A DNA stretch of 10,740 nucleotides, taken from NCBI GenBank assembly GCA_026982585.1, contig JALSGW010000332.1:1-10740 (forward strand), in the 5' to 3' direction. Position numbers and translations under genes: made by a program. Of the stretch, positions 1 through 7,415 are shown piece by piece (the first letter of the stretch is position 1; the number at the start of each line of letters is the position of its first letter). This stretch comes from Alphaproteobacteria bacterium. Its GTDB lineage: Bacteria > Pseudomonadota > Alphaproteobacteria > Geminicoccales > Geminicoccaceae. Below the pieces are notes generated by a model that saw nothing but the letters and a program-made list of their open reading frames with translations, did no database searches and was not told where the DNA came from.

Positions 1-1
1 G

Positions 2-2575
2 GTGGGAGCGGTCCACAGCCATCTGGTGCGGGTCGGGCTGCGCTCCTTCAGCTACATCACCGTGCGCTCCGGGGAATGCCTGGACGTGCACTATTACGCG
101 GTGTTGATCGGGGTCGGGGCGACCGCCGTGCACGCCTATCTGGCCGAGGCGGCGATCGTCGACCGTCACGAGCGCGGCCTGTTTCGGGGGCGGACCCTGG
201 AGGAGTGCCTGGAGCGTTACCGGGAGGCCGTCGACCAGGGGCTGCTCAAGATCATGTCCAAGATGGGCATCGCCATCATCAGCTCCTATCGCGGCGGCTG
301 CAACTTCGAGGCGGTGGGCCTCTCGCGCACCTTGTGCCGGGAGTATTTCCCGGGCCTCACCACCCGCATCTCGGGCATCGGACTCACCGGCATCGAGAAC
401 CGGCTGCGCGCCCAGCACGCCAAGGCCTACGGCGGCGCCGAACCGCCCATCGACGTCGGCGGCTTCTATCGCTTCCGCCAGGGCGGCGAGGCCCACGGGT
501 TCGAAGCGCGGGCGATCCGCCAGCTGCAGCAGGCGGTGGCGAGCGATTCCTACCAGGCCTACAAACGCTATGCGGAGATGATCTACGCCCAGGACCCGAT
601 CTCGATCCGGGACCTGCTCGATTTCCACCGCAAACGGCCGCCGGTGCCGATCGAGGAGGTGGAGAGCATCACCGAAATCCGCAAGCGCTTCGTCACCCCC
701 GGCATGTCGCTGGGCGCCCTCTCGCCCGAGGCGCACGAGACGCTCACCATCGCCATGAACCGCATCGGCGCCAAGTCGGACTCCGGCGAAGGCGGCGAGG
801 GGCGCGAGCGTTACAGCCCTAGGCCCAACGGCGACAATCCCAACTCGCCGATCAAGCAGGTGGCATCCGGGCGCTTCGGGGTGACGGCGGAGTATCTGAA
901 TGCGGCGAGCGAGCTCGAGATCAAGATCGCCCAGGGGGCGAAGCCGGGCGAGGGCGGGCAGCTTCCCGGCTTCAAGGTGACGCCGGAGATCGCCCGGCTG
1001 CGCCATTCCACCCCCGGCGTCACCCTGATCTCGCCGCCCCCGCACCACGACATCTATTCCATCGAGGACCTGGCCCAGCTCATCTACGATCTCAAGCAGA
1101 TCAACCCCAAGGCGCGGGTGTGTGTGAAGCTGGTCTCCGAGGCCGGGGTCGGCACCATCGCCACCGGGGTGGCCAAGGCCAAGGCGGACGTCATCCTCAT
1201 CTCCGGCCATTCCGGCGGCACCGGCGCGAGCCCGCAGAGCTCCATCAAATACGCCGGCACCCCCTGGGAGCTGGGATTGTCCGAGACCCACCAGATGCTC
1301 ACCCTCAACCAGCTCCGGCATCGGGTGGTGCTGCGCACCGACGGCGGCATCAAGACCGGCCGCGACATCGTCATCGCCGCCCTGCTCGGCGCCGAGGAGT
1401 TCGGCATCGGCACCCTCGCCCTCATCGCCATGGGCTGCATCATGGTCCGCCAGTGCCACACCAACACCTGTCCGGTCGGGGTGTGCACCCAGAAGGAGGA
1501 GCTGCGCGCCAAGTTCCGCGGCACCGCCGAGAAGGTGGTGAACCTCATGAGCTTCCTCGCCGAGGAGGTGCGGGAGATCCTGGCCTCGCTGGGGCTGCGC
1601 TCGCTCAAGGAGGCGGTGGGCCGCACCGACCTGTTGCGCCAGGTGAGCCGCGGCCATCCCGATCTCGACGATCTCGACCTCAACCCCATCCTGGTGCGGG
1701 TCGACGGCGGCGACCATCCGGTGCACTGCACCCTCGAAGGGCGCAACGAGGTGCCCGACACCCTGGATGCGCGGATGGTGGAGGATGCACGGCCGGCGCT
1801 CGAGGACGGCGAGAAAATGCAGCTCCAGTACAACGTCCGCAACACCCACCGGGCGGTGGGCACGCGGCTGTCGGCCCACATCACCCGCCGCTACGGCCAG
1901 GACGGCTTGCGCGAGGGGCACATCACGGTGCGGCTCAGGGGTTCGGCGGGCCAGTCCTTGGGCGCCTTCGCGGTGAAGGGGCTCAAGCTCGAGGTGTTCG
2001 GCGACGCCAACGACTATGTCGGCAAGGGGCTCTCGGGCGGCACCATCGTCATCCGACCCCTGGTCTCGAGCCCGCTCGTGCCGGAGGACAATGTGATCAT
2101 CGGCAACACCGTGTTGTACGGGGCCACCGCCGGCAAATTGTTCGCGAACGGCCGCGCCGGCGAGCGCTTCGCGGTGCGCAACTCCGGGGCGGTCACGGTG
2201 GTGGAGGGATGCGGCGACAACGGTTGCGAGTACATGACCGGCGGCATCGCGGTGATCCTCGGGCCGGTGGGCGACAATTTCGCCGCCGGCATGAGCGGCG
2301 GCATGGCCTATGTGTGGGATCCCGCGGAGGAACTGCCGCTCAAGATCAACACCGACATGGTGATCTACCAGCGCCTCGAGGTGGAGCACTATGTGCGCGA
2401 GCTCAAGGCGCTGATCGAGGAGCACCACCGCGAGACCCAAAGCCCGCTCGCCGCGCGCATCCTGCTCGCCTTCGACCGCGAGCTGCCCAGGTTCTGGCAG
2501 ATCGTGCCGAAGGAAATGCTGGACAAGCTCGAGGTGCCGGTGCGCCGCGCGGACCGGGTGGCGCGGCCGGCCTGA
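2..2575 (+). CDS. gltB: Glutamate synthase large subunit, C-terminal part (partial at 5' end)
   Basis: Large (alpha) subunit of NADPH-type glutamate synthase, which makes glutamate from glutamine and 2-oxoglutarate in the cytosol. The reading frame is open from base 2, so the start and the N-terminal glutaminase domain lie outside the window; 857 residues of a protein usually near 1,500 remain. The fragment starts in the central region (GAVHSHLVR). It continues through the FMN/2-oxoglutarate synthase domain, with GMSLGALSPEAHE near residue 233 and AKSDSGEGGE just after. The 3Fe-4S ligands are Cys479, Cys485 and Cys490, with the C-x5-C-x4-C spacing of the family. The glycine-rich C-terminal GXGXG beta-helix domain follows (VGKGLSGGTIVIRP, EYMTGGIAVILGP). 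The C-terminus (FWQIVPKEML) looks intact. The small subunit gene gltD does not follow. Identity is near certain from these motifs. Confidence 0.97.
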   Translation: MGAVHSHLVRVGLRSFSYITVRSGECLDVHYYAVLIGVGATAVHAYLAEAAIVDRHERGLFRGRTLEECLERYREAVDQGLLKIMSKMGIAIISSYRGGCNFEAVGLSRTLCREYFPGLTTRISGIGLTGIENRLRAQHAKAYGGAEPPIDVGGFYRFRQGGEAHGFEARAIRQLQQAVASDSYQAYKRYAEMIYAQDPISIRDLLDFHRKRPPVPIEEVESITEIRKRFVTPGMSLGALSPEAHETLTIAMNRIGAKSDSGEGGEGRERYSPRPNGDNPNSPIKQVASGRFGVTAEYLNAASELEIKIAQGAKPGEGGQLPGFKVTPEIARLRHSTPGVTLISPPPHHDIYSIEDLAQLIYDLKQINPKARVCVKLVSEAGVGTIATGVAKAKADVILISGHSGGTGASPQSSIKYAGTPWELGLSETHQMLTLNQLRHRVVLRTDGGIKTGRDIVIAALLGAEEFGIGTLALIAMGCIMVRQCHTNTCPVGVCTQKEELRAKFRGTAEKVVNLMSFLAEEVREILASLGLRSLKEAVGRTDLLRQVSRGHPDLDDLDLNPILVRVDGGDHPVHCTLEGRNEVPDTLDARMVEDARPALEDGEKMQLQYNVRNTHRAVGTRLSAHITRRYGQDGLREGHITVRLRGSAGQSLGAFAVKGLKLEVFGDANDYVGKGLSGGTIVIRPLVSSPLVPEDNVIIGNTVLYGATAGKLFANGRAGERFAVRNSGAVTVVEGCGDNGCEYMTGGIAVILGPVGDNFAAGMSGGMAYVWDPAEELPLKINTDMVIYQRLEVEHYVRELKALIEEHHRETQSPLAARILLAFDRELPRFWQIVPKEMLDKLEVPVRRADRVARPA

Positions 2576-2594
2576 GGGCGGGCCGCGGCCGCAT

Positions 2595-2611
2595 CCCGCC
2601 GCCCTGGCGGG
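2595..2611 (+). terminator. GC-rich hairpin after gltB, possible terminator
   Basis: Twenty bases after the gltB stop, CCCGCC (2595-2600) and GGCGGG (2606-2611) can form a perfect 6-bp stem around a 5-base loop. An alternative pairing, CCGCCC with GGGCGG, is shifted by a few bases. No run of T follows (the next bases are CGGGGCGAAATCC), so this is not a canonical intrinsic terminator. In DNA this GC-rich such stems also arise by chance. Its position between two apparent transcription units is the main support. Confidence 0.25.
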
Positions 2612-2650
2612 CGGGGCGAAATCCTGCCCGGGCGCGAGAGGCCCGGATCG

Positions 2651-2670
2651 ATGCGCCGACGCCCGCGCAT
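2651..2670. promoter_or_regulatory. Perfect inverted repeat, possible operator
   Basis: ATGCGC (2651-2656) and GCGCAT (2665-2670) form a perfect 6-bp inverted repeat with an 8-bp spacer. It lies in the only real intergenic gap and about 100 bp before the start of the ABC transporter operon. The 20-bp dyad has the size of a dimeric repressor or activator site (GntR or TetR type would fit). No regulator gene is in the window, and a 6-bp arm can occur by chance, so this is only a candidate. Confidence 0.25.
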
Positions 2671-2707
2671 AGGGCGGGGCCCTTCCGGGTTGCGCCTGTG
2701 GCGCCGA

Positions 2708-2734
2708 TTGTCAGGACCGGATGCTCGTGATAGG
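2708..2734 (+). promoter_or_regulatory. Weak sigma70-like promoter candidate for the transporter operon
   Basis: TTGTCA (2708-2713) matches five of six bases of the -35 consensus. Fifteen bases later, GATAGG (2729-2734) is a poor -10 match. The spacing is short and the -10 weak, so this is the best of few options rather than a convincing promoter. It lies about 40 bp before the chosen start of the solute-binding protein gene. Confidence 0.2.
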
Positions 2735-2757
2735 CGGAGCCGGAGGCGAAGAACGGC

Positions 2758-2768
2758 AAAGGGGGAGG
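2758..2768 (+). promoter_or_regulatory. Ribosome binding site that sets the start of the solute-binding protein
   Basis: The purine run AAAGGGGGAGG ends three bases before ATG at 2772. An in-frame ATG at 2721 would add 17 residues that spoil the Tat signal and has no comparable site. This supports 2772 as the start. Confidence 0.7.
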
Positions 2769-2771
2769 TTC

Positions 2772-3866
2772 ATGTCGGCACGCACACGCGGTCTGAGGCG
2801 CCGGGACCTGCTCAAGGCGGGCTCCGCGCTCGCCGTCGCGGCCCCTCTGGGTGCTCCGATGATCCGCCGCGCGCGGGCGGCGGCACCGCTCAAGGTCGGC
2901 GTCTACGGCGGCTACTTCAAGGACGCCTTCGACGAGCACGTCTTCCCGGTGTTCACCCGGGAGACCGGGATCGCGGTGCAGTCGGTGGCGGAGCCCACCG
3001 GCGAGGCGTGGCTCGTGCAGCTGCAGAACGCCGCCCGGGCCGGGCAGGCGCCGGCGGACGTGTCGATGATGGCCCAGATCCCGCGCATGAAGGGCGAGCG
3101 CGCCGGTCTCTGGGCGCCGCTCGACGAATCCGCCCTGCCCAACCTCGCCAACCTCTACCCGCATTTCGTCTACCGCTACGAGGACGGGCGGCTTTCCGGC
3201 ATCGGCGCGGTGAGCTGGTACATCACGCTCGTGACCAACACCGAGGTCTACCCCGAGGAACCGGAGAGCTGGGCGGCCTTCTGGGATCCCGCCAACCGGG
3301 ACCGGATCGGGCTGCTGGCGCTTCCGAGCAACTCCTTCCTGCTCGAGATCACCGCCACCACCTTCTTCGGCGGCAAGGACATCCTCGAGACCCGCGAGGG
3401 GCGGCTTGAGGTGATGAGGAAGCTCGCCGAGGTGAAGCCGAACGTCCGCCTCTGGTACCGCGACGAGGGCCAGTTCCAGCAGGCGCTGCAGGCCGGCGAA
3501 ATCCCCATGGGCCAGTACTACCACGACGTCACCATGATCGCCGCCGCCGACGGCTTTCCGGTCCGGTCCACCTTCCCCAAGGAGGGCGGGGTGCTGGATT
3601 CCGGCGCCTGGGTGGTCTCCAAGGCCTCGCGCATGCTGGAGGAGGCCCAGGCGTTCATCGACTGGACCTGCCGCCCGGAGGCGCAGGCGCTGATCGCCCG
3701 CAAGGTGGGGACCGCCCCGACCGTGCGCCGGCCGCTGCTCGACCTCACCGACGAGGAGTTCGCCCTGGTCTCCAGCGAGAAGACGCCCATCATCCCCGCC
3801 TATGCCATCTACATGGAGGACGGGGACTGGATCACCGAGCGCTGGAACGAGATGATCATCGGCTGA
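2772..3866 (+). CDS. Tat-exported ABC transporter solute-binding protein, PotD-like
   Basis: Periplasmic binding protein of an ABC importer, related to the spermidine/putrescine-binding family (PotD-type, extracellular solute-binding). The product is 364 residues, typical for the family. The N-terminus carries a twin-arginine signal: Arg10-Arg11 followed by DLLKAG, a hydrophobic stretch to about residue 30, and a likely cleavage after ARA near residue 36. The mature part begins PLKVGVYGGYF, the usual first beta-strand of the type II periplasmic-binding fold. Near the C-terminus, SGAWVVSKAS and ARKVGTAPT are regions of the kind seen in PotD-like proteins. It is the first gene of a five-gene operon, 12 bp ahead of the ATPase gene. 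The substrate cannot be read from sequence; polyamines are a family-based guess, and amides, amino-alcohols or aminosulfonates are possible. Family assignment is firm, substrate is not. Confidence 0.88.
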   Translation: MSARTRGLRRRDLLKAGSALAVAAPLGAPMIRRARAAAPLKVGVYGGYFKDAFDEHVFPVFTRETGIAVQSVAEPTGEAWLVQLQNAARAGQAPADVSMMAQIPRMKGERAGLWAPLDESALPNLANLYPHFVYRYEDGRLSGIGAVSWYITLVTNTEVYPEEPESWAAFWDPANRDRIGLLALPSNSFLLEITATTFFGGKDILETREGRLEVMRKLAEVKPNVRLWYRDEGQFQQALQAGEIPMGQYYHDVTMIAAADGFPVRSTFPKEGGVLDSGAWVVSKASRMLEEAQAFIDWTCRPEAQALIARKVGTAPTVRRPLLDLTDEEFALVSSEKTPIIPAYAIYMEDGDWITERWNEMIIG

Positions 3867-3878
3867 GGCCGGGAGGCG

Positions 3879-4943
3879 GTGGCGGGCGAGACCGTCCTCC
3901 GCATCGAGGGGGTGGAGAAGGCGTTCGGAGCGGTACGGGCGCTCGCGGGCGTCGATCTCGAGGTGGGCGAGGGGGAGCTGGTCTGTTTCCTCGGCCCCTC
4001 GGGCTGCGGCAAGACCACGCTGTTGCGCATCATCGCCGGGCTCGAGCGGGCGGATCGGGGCCGCATCCGCTTCGCCGGCGAGGTGATCGACCACAGGCCG
4101 CCCCATCGGCGCGGCTTCGGCATGGTGTTCCAGTCGCTGGCGCTGTTCCCCCACCTGGATGTGGCCGGGAACATCGCCTACCCGCTCCGATTGCGCGGGA
4201 TGCCGGAGCGGGACCAGAGGGCGCGGGTGCGGGAGCTGCTCGAGCTCGTGCGCCTTCCCGGTCTCGAACGGAGGCGGGTGCATGAGCTCTCGGGCGGCCA
4301 GCGCCAGCGCGTGGCCCTGGCCCGGGCGCTCGCCGCCGAGCCGAGACTGCTTTTGCTGGACGAGCCGCTCTCGGCGCTGGACGCCAAGCTGCGCGAGGAC
4401 ATGCAGGTCGAGGTGCGGCTTCTGCAGCAGCGCCTCGGCATCACCACCATCCTGGTCACCCACGACCAGCGGGAGGCCATGACCATGGCGGACCGGGTGG
4501 TGGTGATGAACGCGGGACGCATCCATCAGGTGGGGCCGCCCGACGCCGTCTATCGCCGGCCTCAGGACCGTTTCGTGGCCGCCTTCCTGGGCCGCCGCAA
4601 CGAACTCGAAGGGGTGGTGGAGGACGCGCGCACGGTGAAGGTGGGGGCGCATCGCTTCACCGTCCCGGAAGGGCCCTTGCCGCCCCCGGGCGCGCCGGTG
4701 TGGCTGGTGATCCGGCCGGAGAAGGTGGTGCTGTCGTCCGGAGGAGAGGAGGGTGCCAATCTCCTGCGGGGACGGGTGGTGTTCGTGCGCGACGTGGGCG
4801 AGAGCGTGGAGGTGTTCGTGGACTGCGGCGAGCTCGGACAGCAGCTTGTGGTGGTACCCTCCTCCCACCAGCCGGCGCTCGCGACCGGTGCGCCGGTCGC
4901 CCTGCGTTGGCCGGAGGAAGCCATCGTGGCGCTGACAGCATGA
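3879..4943 (+). CDS. ABC transporter ATP-binding protein, PotA-like
   Basis: Cytosolic ATPase that powers the importer encoded around it. The 354-residue product has all hallmark motifs: Walker A GPSGCGKTT (39-47), Q-loop Gln85, signature LSGGQ (137-141), Walker B LLLLDE (157-162) and the switch His195. The region from about residue 235 to the end fits the regulatory TOBE domain found in PotA/MalK/FbpC-type ATPases. GTG at 3879 is the chosen start. It follows GGGAGG (3871-3876) at a short two-base distance, and the protein begins just where relatives do (VLRIEGVEKAFG). The stop overlaps the next start in ATGA (4940-4943), implying coupled translation. It groups with spermidine/putrescine or iron(III)/sulfate-type importers; the neighbouring binding protein favours the polyamine-like group. 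Confidence 0.95.
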   Translation: MAGETVLRIEGVEKAFGAVRALAGVDLEVGEGELVCFLGPSGCGKTTLLRIIAGLERADRGRIRFAGEVIDHRPPHRRGFGMVFQSLALFPHLDVAGNIAYPLRLRGMPERDQRARVRELLELVRLPGLERRRVHELSGGQRQRVALARALAAEPRLLLLDEPLSALDAKLREDMQVEVRLLQQRLGITTILVTHDQREAMTMADRVVVMNAGRIHQVGPPDAVYRRPQDRFVAAFLGRRNELEGVVEDARTVKVGAHRFTVPEGPLPPPGAPVWLVIRPEKVVLSSGGEEGANLLRGRVVFVRDVGESVEVFVDCGELGQQLVVVPSSHQPALATGAPVALRWPEEAIVALTA

Positions 4944-5800
4944 AGGCGGACCGCTCCGCCCCTCCCGGGCACATCCAGCGCCTGCTTCTCCTCTATCCCG
5001 GCGTCCTGCTGGCGGCGCTGTTCGGCCTGCCCTTCCTCATCATGCTGGCGGTGAGCGTGTTCCGCCGCCAGGTGGAGGCCTTCTACGAACCCGCCTTCAC
5101 CCTCGCCAACTACGCCAAGCTGCTCGAGCCGCTCTACCTCGAGCGCCTGTTGTTCTCGCTGTGGATCGCCGCGCTCGTCGCCACGGTCTCGATCCTGGTG
5201 GCCGTCCCCTTCGCCTGGCTGCTCGCCCGCTCCGCGCACCGCACCCAGAGCCTGTGGCTGGTGGCGTTGCTCGCGGTGTTGTCGCTCTCCGAGGTGATCG
5301 TCGGCTTCGCCTGGTCGCTGCTTCTCTCGCGCACCGCCGGCCTGTCGAACCTTCTCGTCTGGCTGGGGTTGCTCGACCAGCCGCGGGCGTGGACGCCGGG
5401 CTTCGGCGCCATGCTGGCCGGCTATCTCTATCTGGTCCTGCCCTATGCGGTGTTGACCCTGTACCCGGCCGCGAGCCGGGTGGACCCGGAGCTCGCGGAG
5501 GCGGCGCGCACGCTCGGCGCCTCGGAGCTGCGCGCCTTTCTCACCGTGGTGGTGCCGGTGCTGCGTCCCGCCATGACCGCGGGCTGGATCCTGTCCTTCG
5601 TGTTCACCCTCGGCGTCTACCTCATCCCCCAGATCCTGGGGCGGCCGCAGCACTGGACCCTTTCGGTGCTGATCACCGATCAGGCGGTCTACCAGTCCAA
5701 CCTGCCGCTGGCGGCGGCGTTGGCCGCGGTGTTGCTGGCGGCGAGCCTGTTGTTGATCGCGCTGGCGGGACGGGCCGGCGGCAGCGGGAGGCGCGCATGA
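4940..5800 (+). CDS. ABC transporter permease, PotB-like
   Basis: First of two inner-membrane permease subunits. The product has 286 residues with about six hydrophobic segments (roughly 14-41, 70-97, 105-131, 153-176, 211-232 and 256-277). The EAA loop that docks on the ATPase is visible at about 184-210 (ELAEAARTLGA ... VVPVLRP). The start at 4940 lies in the ATGA overlap with the ATPase gene. The frame is open further upstream, but that extension lies inside the ATPase gene and is not membrane-like. No good ribosome binding site precedes the ATG, which fits translational coupling. The stop overlaps the next gene in another ATGA. The call as the PotB-type partner rests on gene order and on its being the first permease of the pair. 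Confidence 0.93.
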   Translation: MKADRSAPPGHIQRLLLLYPGVLLAALFGLPFLIMLAVSVFRRQVEAFYEPAFTLANYAKLLEPLYLERLLFSLWIAALVATVSILVAVPFAWLLARSAHRTQSLWLVALLAVLSLSEVIVGFAWSLLLSRTAGLSNLLVWLGLLDQPRAWTPGFGAMLAGYLYLVLPYAVLTLYPAASRVDPELAEAARTLGASELRAFLTVVVPVLRPAMTAGWILSFVFTLGVYLIPQILGRPQHWTLSVLITDQAVYQSNLPLAAALAAVLLAASLLLIALAGRAGGSGRRA

Positions 5801-6591
5801 GCAGGCTCGGCTGGGGCCGCGGGTTGCTGTTCGCCGCCATGGGCCTGTTCCTGCTGGCGCCGCTCGTGGTGGTGGCGGGCGTGTCCCTCAACGCCAAAAA
5901 GCGGCTGTTCTTCCCTCCGGAGGGATTGTCCCTGCGCTGGTACCTGCGCGCGTTCGAGGATCCGGGCTGGCGACAGGCGATCGAGAACAGCCTGCTGCTC
6001 GCCGCCCTCTCGGCGCTGGTGGCGGTGAGCATCGCCCTTCCGGTGGCCTATCTCCTCTGGCGAAGGCGGTGGCGGCTTGTGCGCATGCTGTTCGTGGCCG
6101 GGGTCGCGCCCTTCATGCTGCCGCCGGTGATCACCGCACTCGGCCTCATGATCTTCTGGGCCACCCTCGGCCTTTACGGCCGCTTCGAGAACCTGGTGCT
6201 CTCCCACGGCATTTTCCTGGTCGCCCTGCCCCTCATCACCCTGAAGCTCGGCTTTGACAGCATCGATCCGGAGGTGGTGGAGGCGGCGCGCACCCTGGGC
6301 GCCGACGACCGCAGGCTGTTTGCCACCGTGCTCTGGCCGCTTGTGCGTCCCTACGCGCTCTCCGGCTACGCCTTCGCCTTCGTGCTCAGCCTCAACGAGT
6401 ACATCATCGCCTACATGGTGGCGGGGTTCACGGTGGAGACCCTGCCGATCAAGATCTTCAACGCCCTGCGCTACGGGTATTCGCCGGTGATGGCGGCGGT
6501 GGCGGTGGGGTTCGTGCTGGTGGCCGGGCTGGTGTTCGGTCTGTTCGCCCGCTTCGGCGACCTGCCGCGCATGATGGGCCGCCTCCGGTGA
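5797..6591 (+). CDS. ABC transporter permease, PotC-like
   Basis: Second permease of the importer, 264 residues, the usual size for PotC. Hydrophobic segments lie near 9-30, 63-88, 95-122, 133-150, 187-209 and 231-251. The EAA loop is at about 158-185 (EVVEAARTLGA ... LWPLVRP). The stretch LSLNEYIIAYMVAG followed by TLPIKIFNALRYG (198-226) is characteristic of PotC-type subunits. The start ATG at 5797 overlaps the preceding stop (ATGA) and has its own GGGAGG at 5786-5791 with a five-base spacer. Its stop overlaps the start of the amidohydrolase gene in GTGA. Confidence 0.94.
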   Translation: MSRLGWGRGLLFAAMGLFLLAPLVVVAGVSLNAKKRLFFPPEGLSLRWYLRAFEDPGWRQAIENSLLLAALSALVAVSIALPVAYLLWRRRWRLVRMLFVAGVAPFMLPPVITALGLMIFWATLGLYGRFENLVLSHGIFLVALPLITLKLGFDSIDPEVVEAARTLGADDRRLFATVLWPLVRPYALSGYAFAFVLSLNEYIIAYMVAGFTVETLPIKIFNALRYGYSPVMAAVAVGFVLVAGLVFGLFARFGDLPRMMGRLR

Positions 6592-7415
6592 ACGGGCTGG
6601 CGCTCGCCCTCCACCAGGGACGCGGGGTGGCCGGCGATATCGAGGCCACCCTGGCGCGCACCCAGGCGATCGCCCAACACGCCCGGGAGCAGGGGGCGGA
6701 CCTGCTGTTGCTGCCGGAGCTCTGGGCGAGCGGTTACGGGCTCGATCCCGAACGCCTGCGCGCGCTCGCCCGCCCGGCCGCCGCCTGGGCCGCCGACTAT
6801 GGCGAGATCGCCCGCGAGCACCGGATCGCGCTCGCCCTCGGATGTCCGGAACAGGCCCGGGACCGCCCCTACAACAGCGCCATCCTCCTCGACCCGGACG
6901 GTCGGCTGCGGCTGCTCTGGCGCAAAAGCCACCTCTTCGGCGGTTTCGAGCACAAGGCCTTCCGCGCGGGTGCGGACGCCCCGGCCCCGGTCGCGCTCGG
7001 GGATTGGCGGATCGCGCTGTTGATCTGCTATGAGGTGGAGTTTCCGGAGCTCGTGCGCATCGCGGCCCTGAAGGGCGCGGATCTGCTCCTGGTCCCCACC
7101 GCGGTGATGGCCCCCTATGCGCGCATTCCGGCGCGGCTGCTTCCCGCCCGGGCGCTCGAGAACGGGCTCTATCTCGCCTATGCCAATCGCATCGGCAGCG
7201 AGGGACCGTTCCGGTTCACCGGCCGCAGCATGGTCCTCGATCCCGAGGGCACAATCCGCCTCAAGGCGGGGGCCCGGGAGGAGGGGCTGTGGGTGGTGCG
7301 CATGGAAAGGACGCAGGTCGCGGCCGCGCGGGCGCGCAACCCCTACCTCGCCGATCGCCGCCCCGGCCTTTACCGGGATCTCAGCCGAGCCATGGCGCCA
7401 CCGCGCGAGCGATGA
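6588..7415 (+). CDS. Nitrilase-superfamily carbon-nitrogen hydrolase (amidohydrolase)
   Basis: Cytosolic enzyme expected to hydrolyse an amide, N-carbamoyl or nitrile C-N bond through a cysteine nucleophile. The 275-residue product shows the superfamily triad: Glu44 in LLLLPELW, Lys113 in LWRKSHLFGG and Cys147 in LLICYEVEFPEL. Glu121, just after the lysine motif, is a candidate for the auxiliary glutamate. The ICYEVEFPE context resembles aliphatic amidases and N-carbamoyl hydrolases more than true nitrilases, but specificity cannot be fixed by reading. The GTG start sits in a GTGA overlap with the permease stop and lacks its own ribosome binding site, so it is probably translated by coupling. 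This ties it to the importer: the likely role is processing the imported solute. Its last 11 codons and stop overlap the acetate kinase gene on the other strand. Confidence 0.9.
   Translation: MNGLALALHQGRGVAGDIEATLARTQAIAQHAREQGADLLLLPELWASGYGLDPERLRALARPAAAWAADYGEIAREHRIALALGCPEQARDRPYNSAILLDPDGRLRLLWRKSHLFGGFEHKAFRAGADAPAPVALGDWRIALLICYEVEFPELVRIAALKGADLLLVPTAVMAPYARIPARLLPARALENGLYLAYANRIGSEGPFRFTGRSMVLDPEGTIRLKAGAREEGLWVVRMERTQVAAARARNPYLADRRPGLYRDLSRAMAPPRER
7381..7415. other. Tail-to-tail overlap of two genes on opposite strands
   Basis: The amidohydrolase gene ends at 7415 on the plus strand and the acetate kinase gene ends at 7381 on the minus strand, so 35 bp code on both strands. 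On the minus strand the overlap encodes the conserved C-terminal end of the kinase (VIARAVAPWLG). On the plus strand it encodes the charged tail of the hydrolase (ending APPRER). No terminator separates the two convergent operons, so their transcripts should be complementary at the 3' ends. Confidence 0.85.

Noticed and set aside
2581..2590. Perfect palindrome GGCCGCGGCC after gltB
   Set aside because: It has no loop and is made only of G and C in a region that is nearly all G and C, so it is likely chance.
2721..2771. 17-codon N-terminal extension of the solute-binding protein from ATG at 2721
   Set aside because: The downstream ATG at 2772 has a near-perfect ribosome binding site and gives a normal Tat signal peptide.
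2403..4868. 821-codon open frame on the minus strand across gltB, the binding protein and the ATPase genes
   Set aside because: It is antisense to three clear protein genes and its translation is a low-complexity His/Arg/Gly/Pro-rich string without any domain. Long antisense frames are expected in DNA of this G+C content.
4700..4939. Upstream extension of the first permease frame (80 extra codons)
   Set aside because: It lies inside the ATPase TOBE region and is Arg/Gly-rich, not membrane-like. The ATGA overlap at 4940 gives a normal-sized permease.
7362..7377. Small hairpin CCCGG / CCGGG just beyond the acetate kinase stop, considered as a terminator
   Set aside because: The stem is only 5 bp, there is no T-tract on either strand, and it lies inside the coding sequence of the amidohydrolase.
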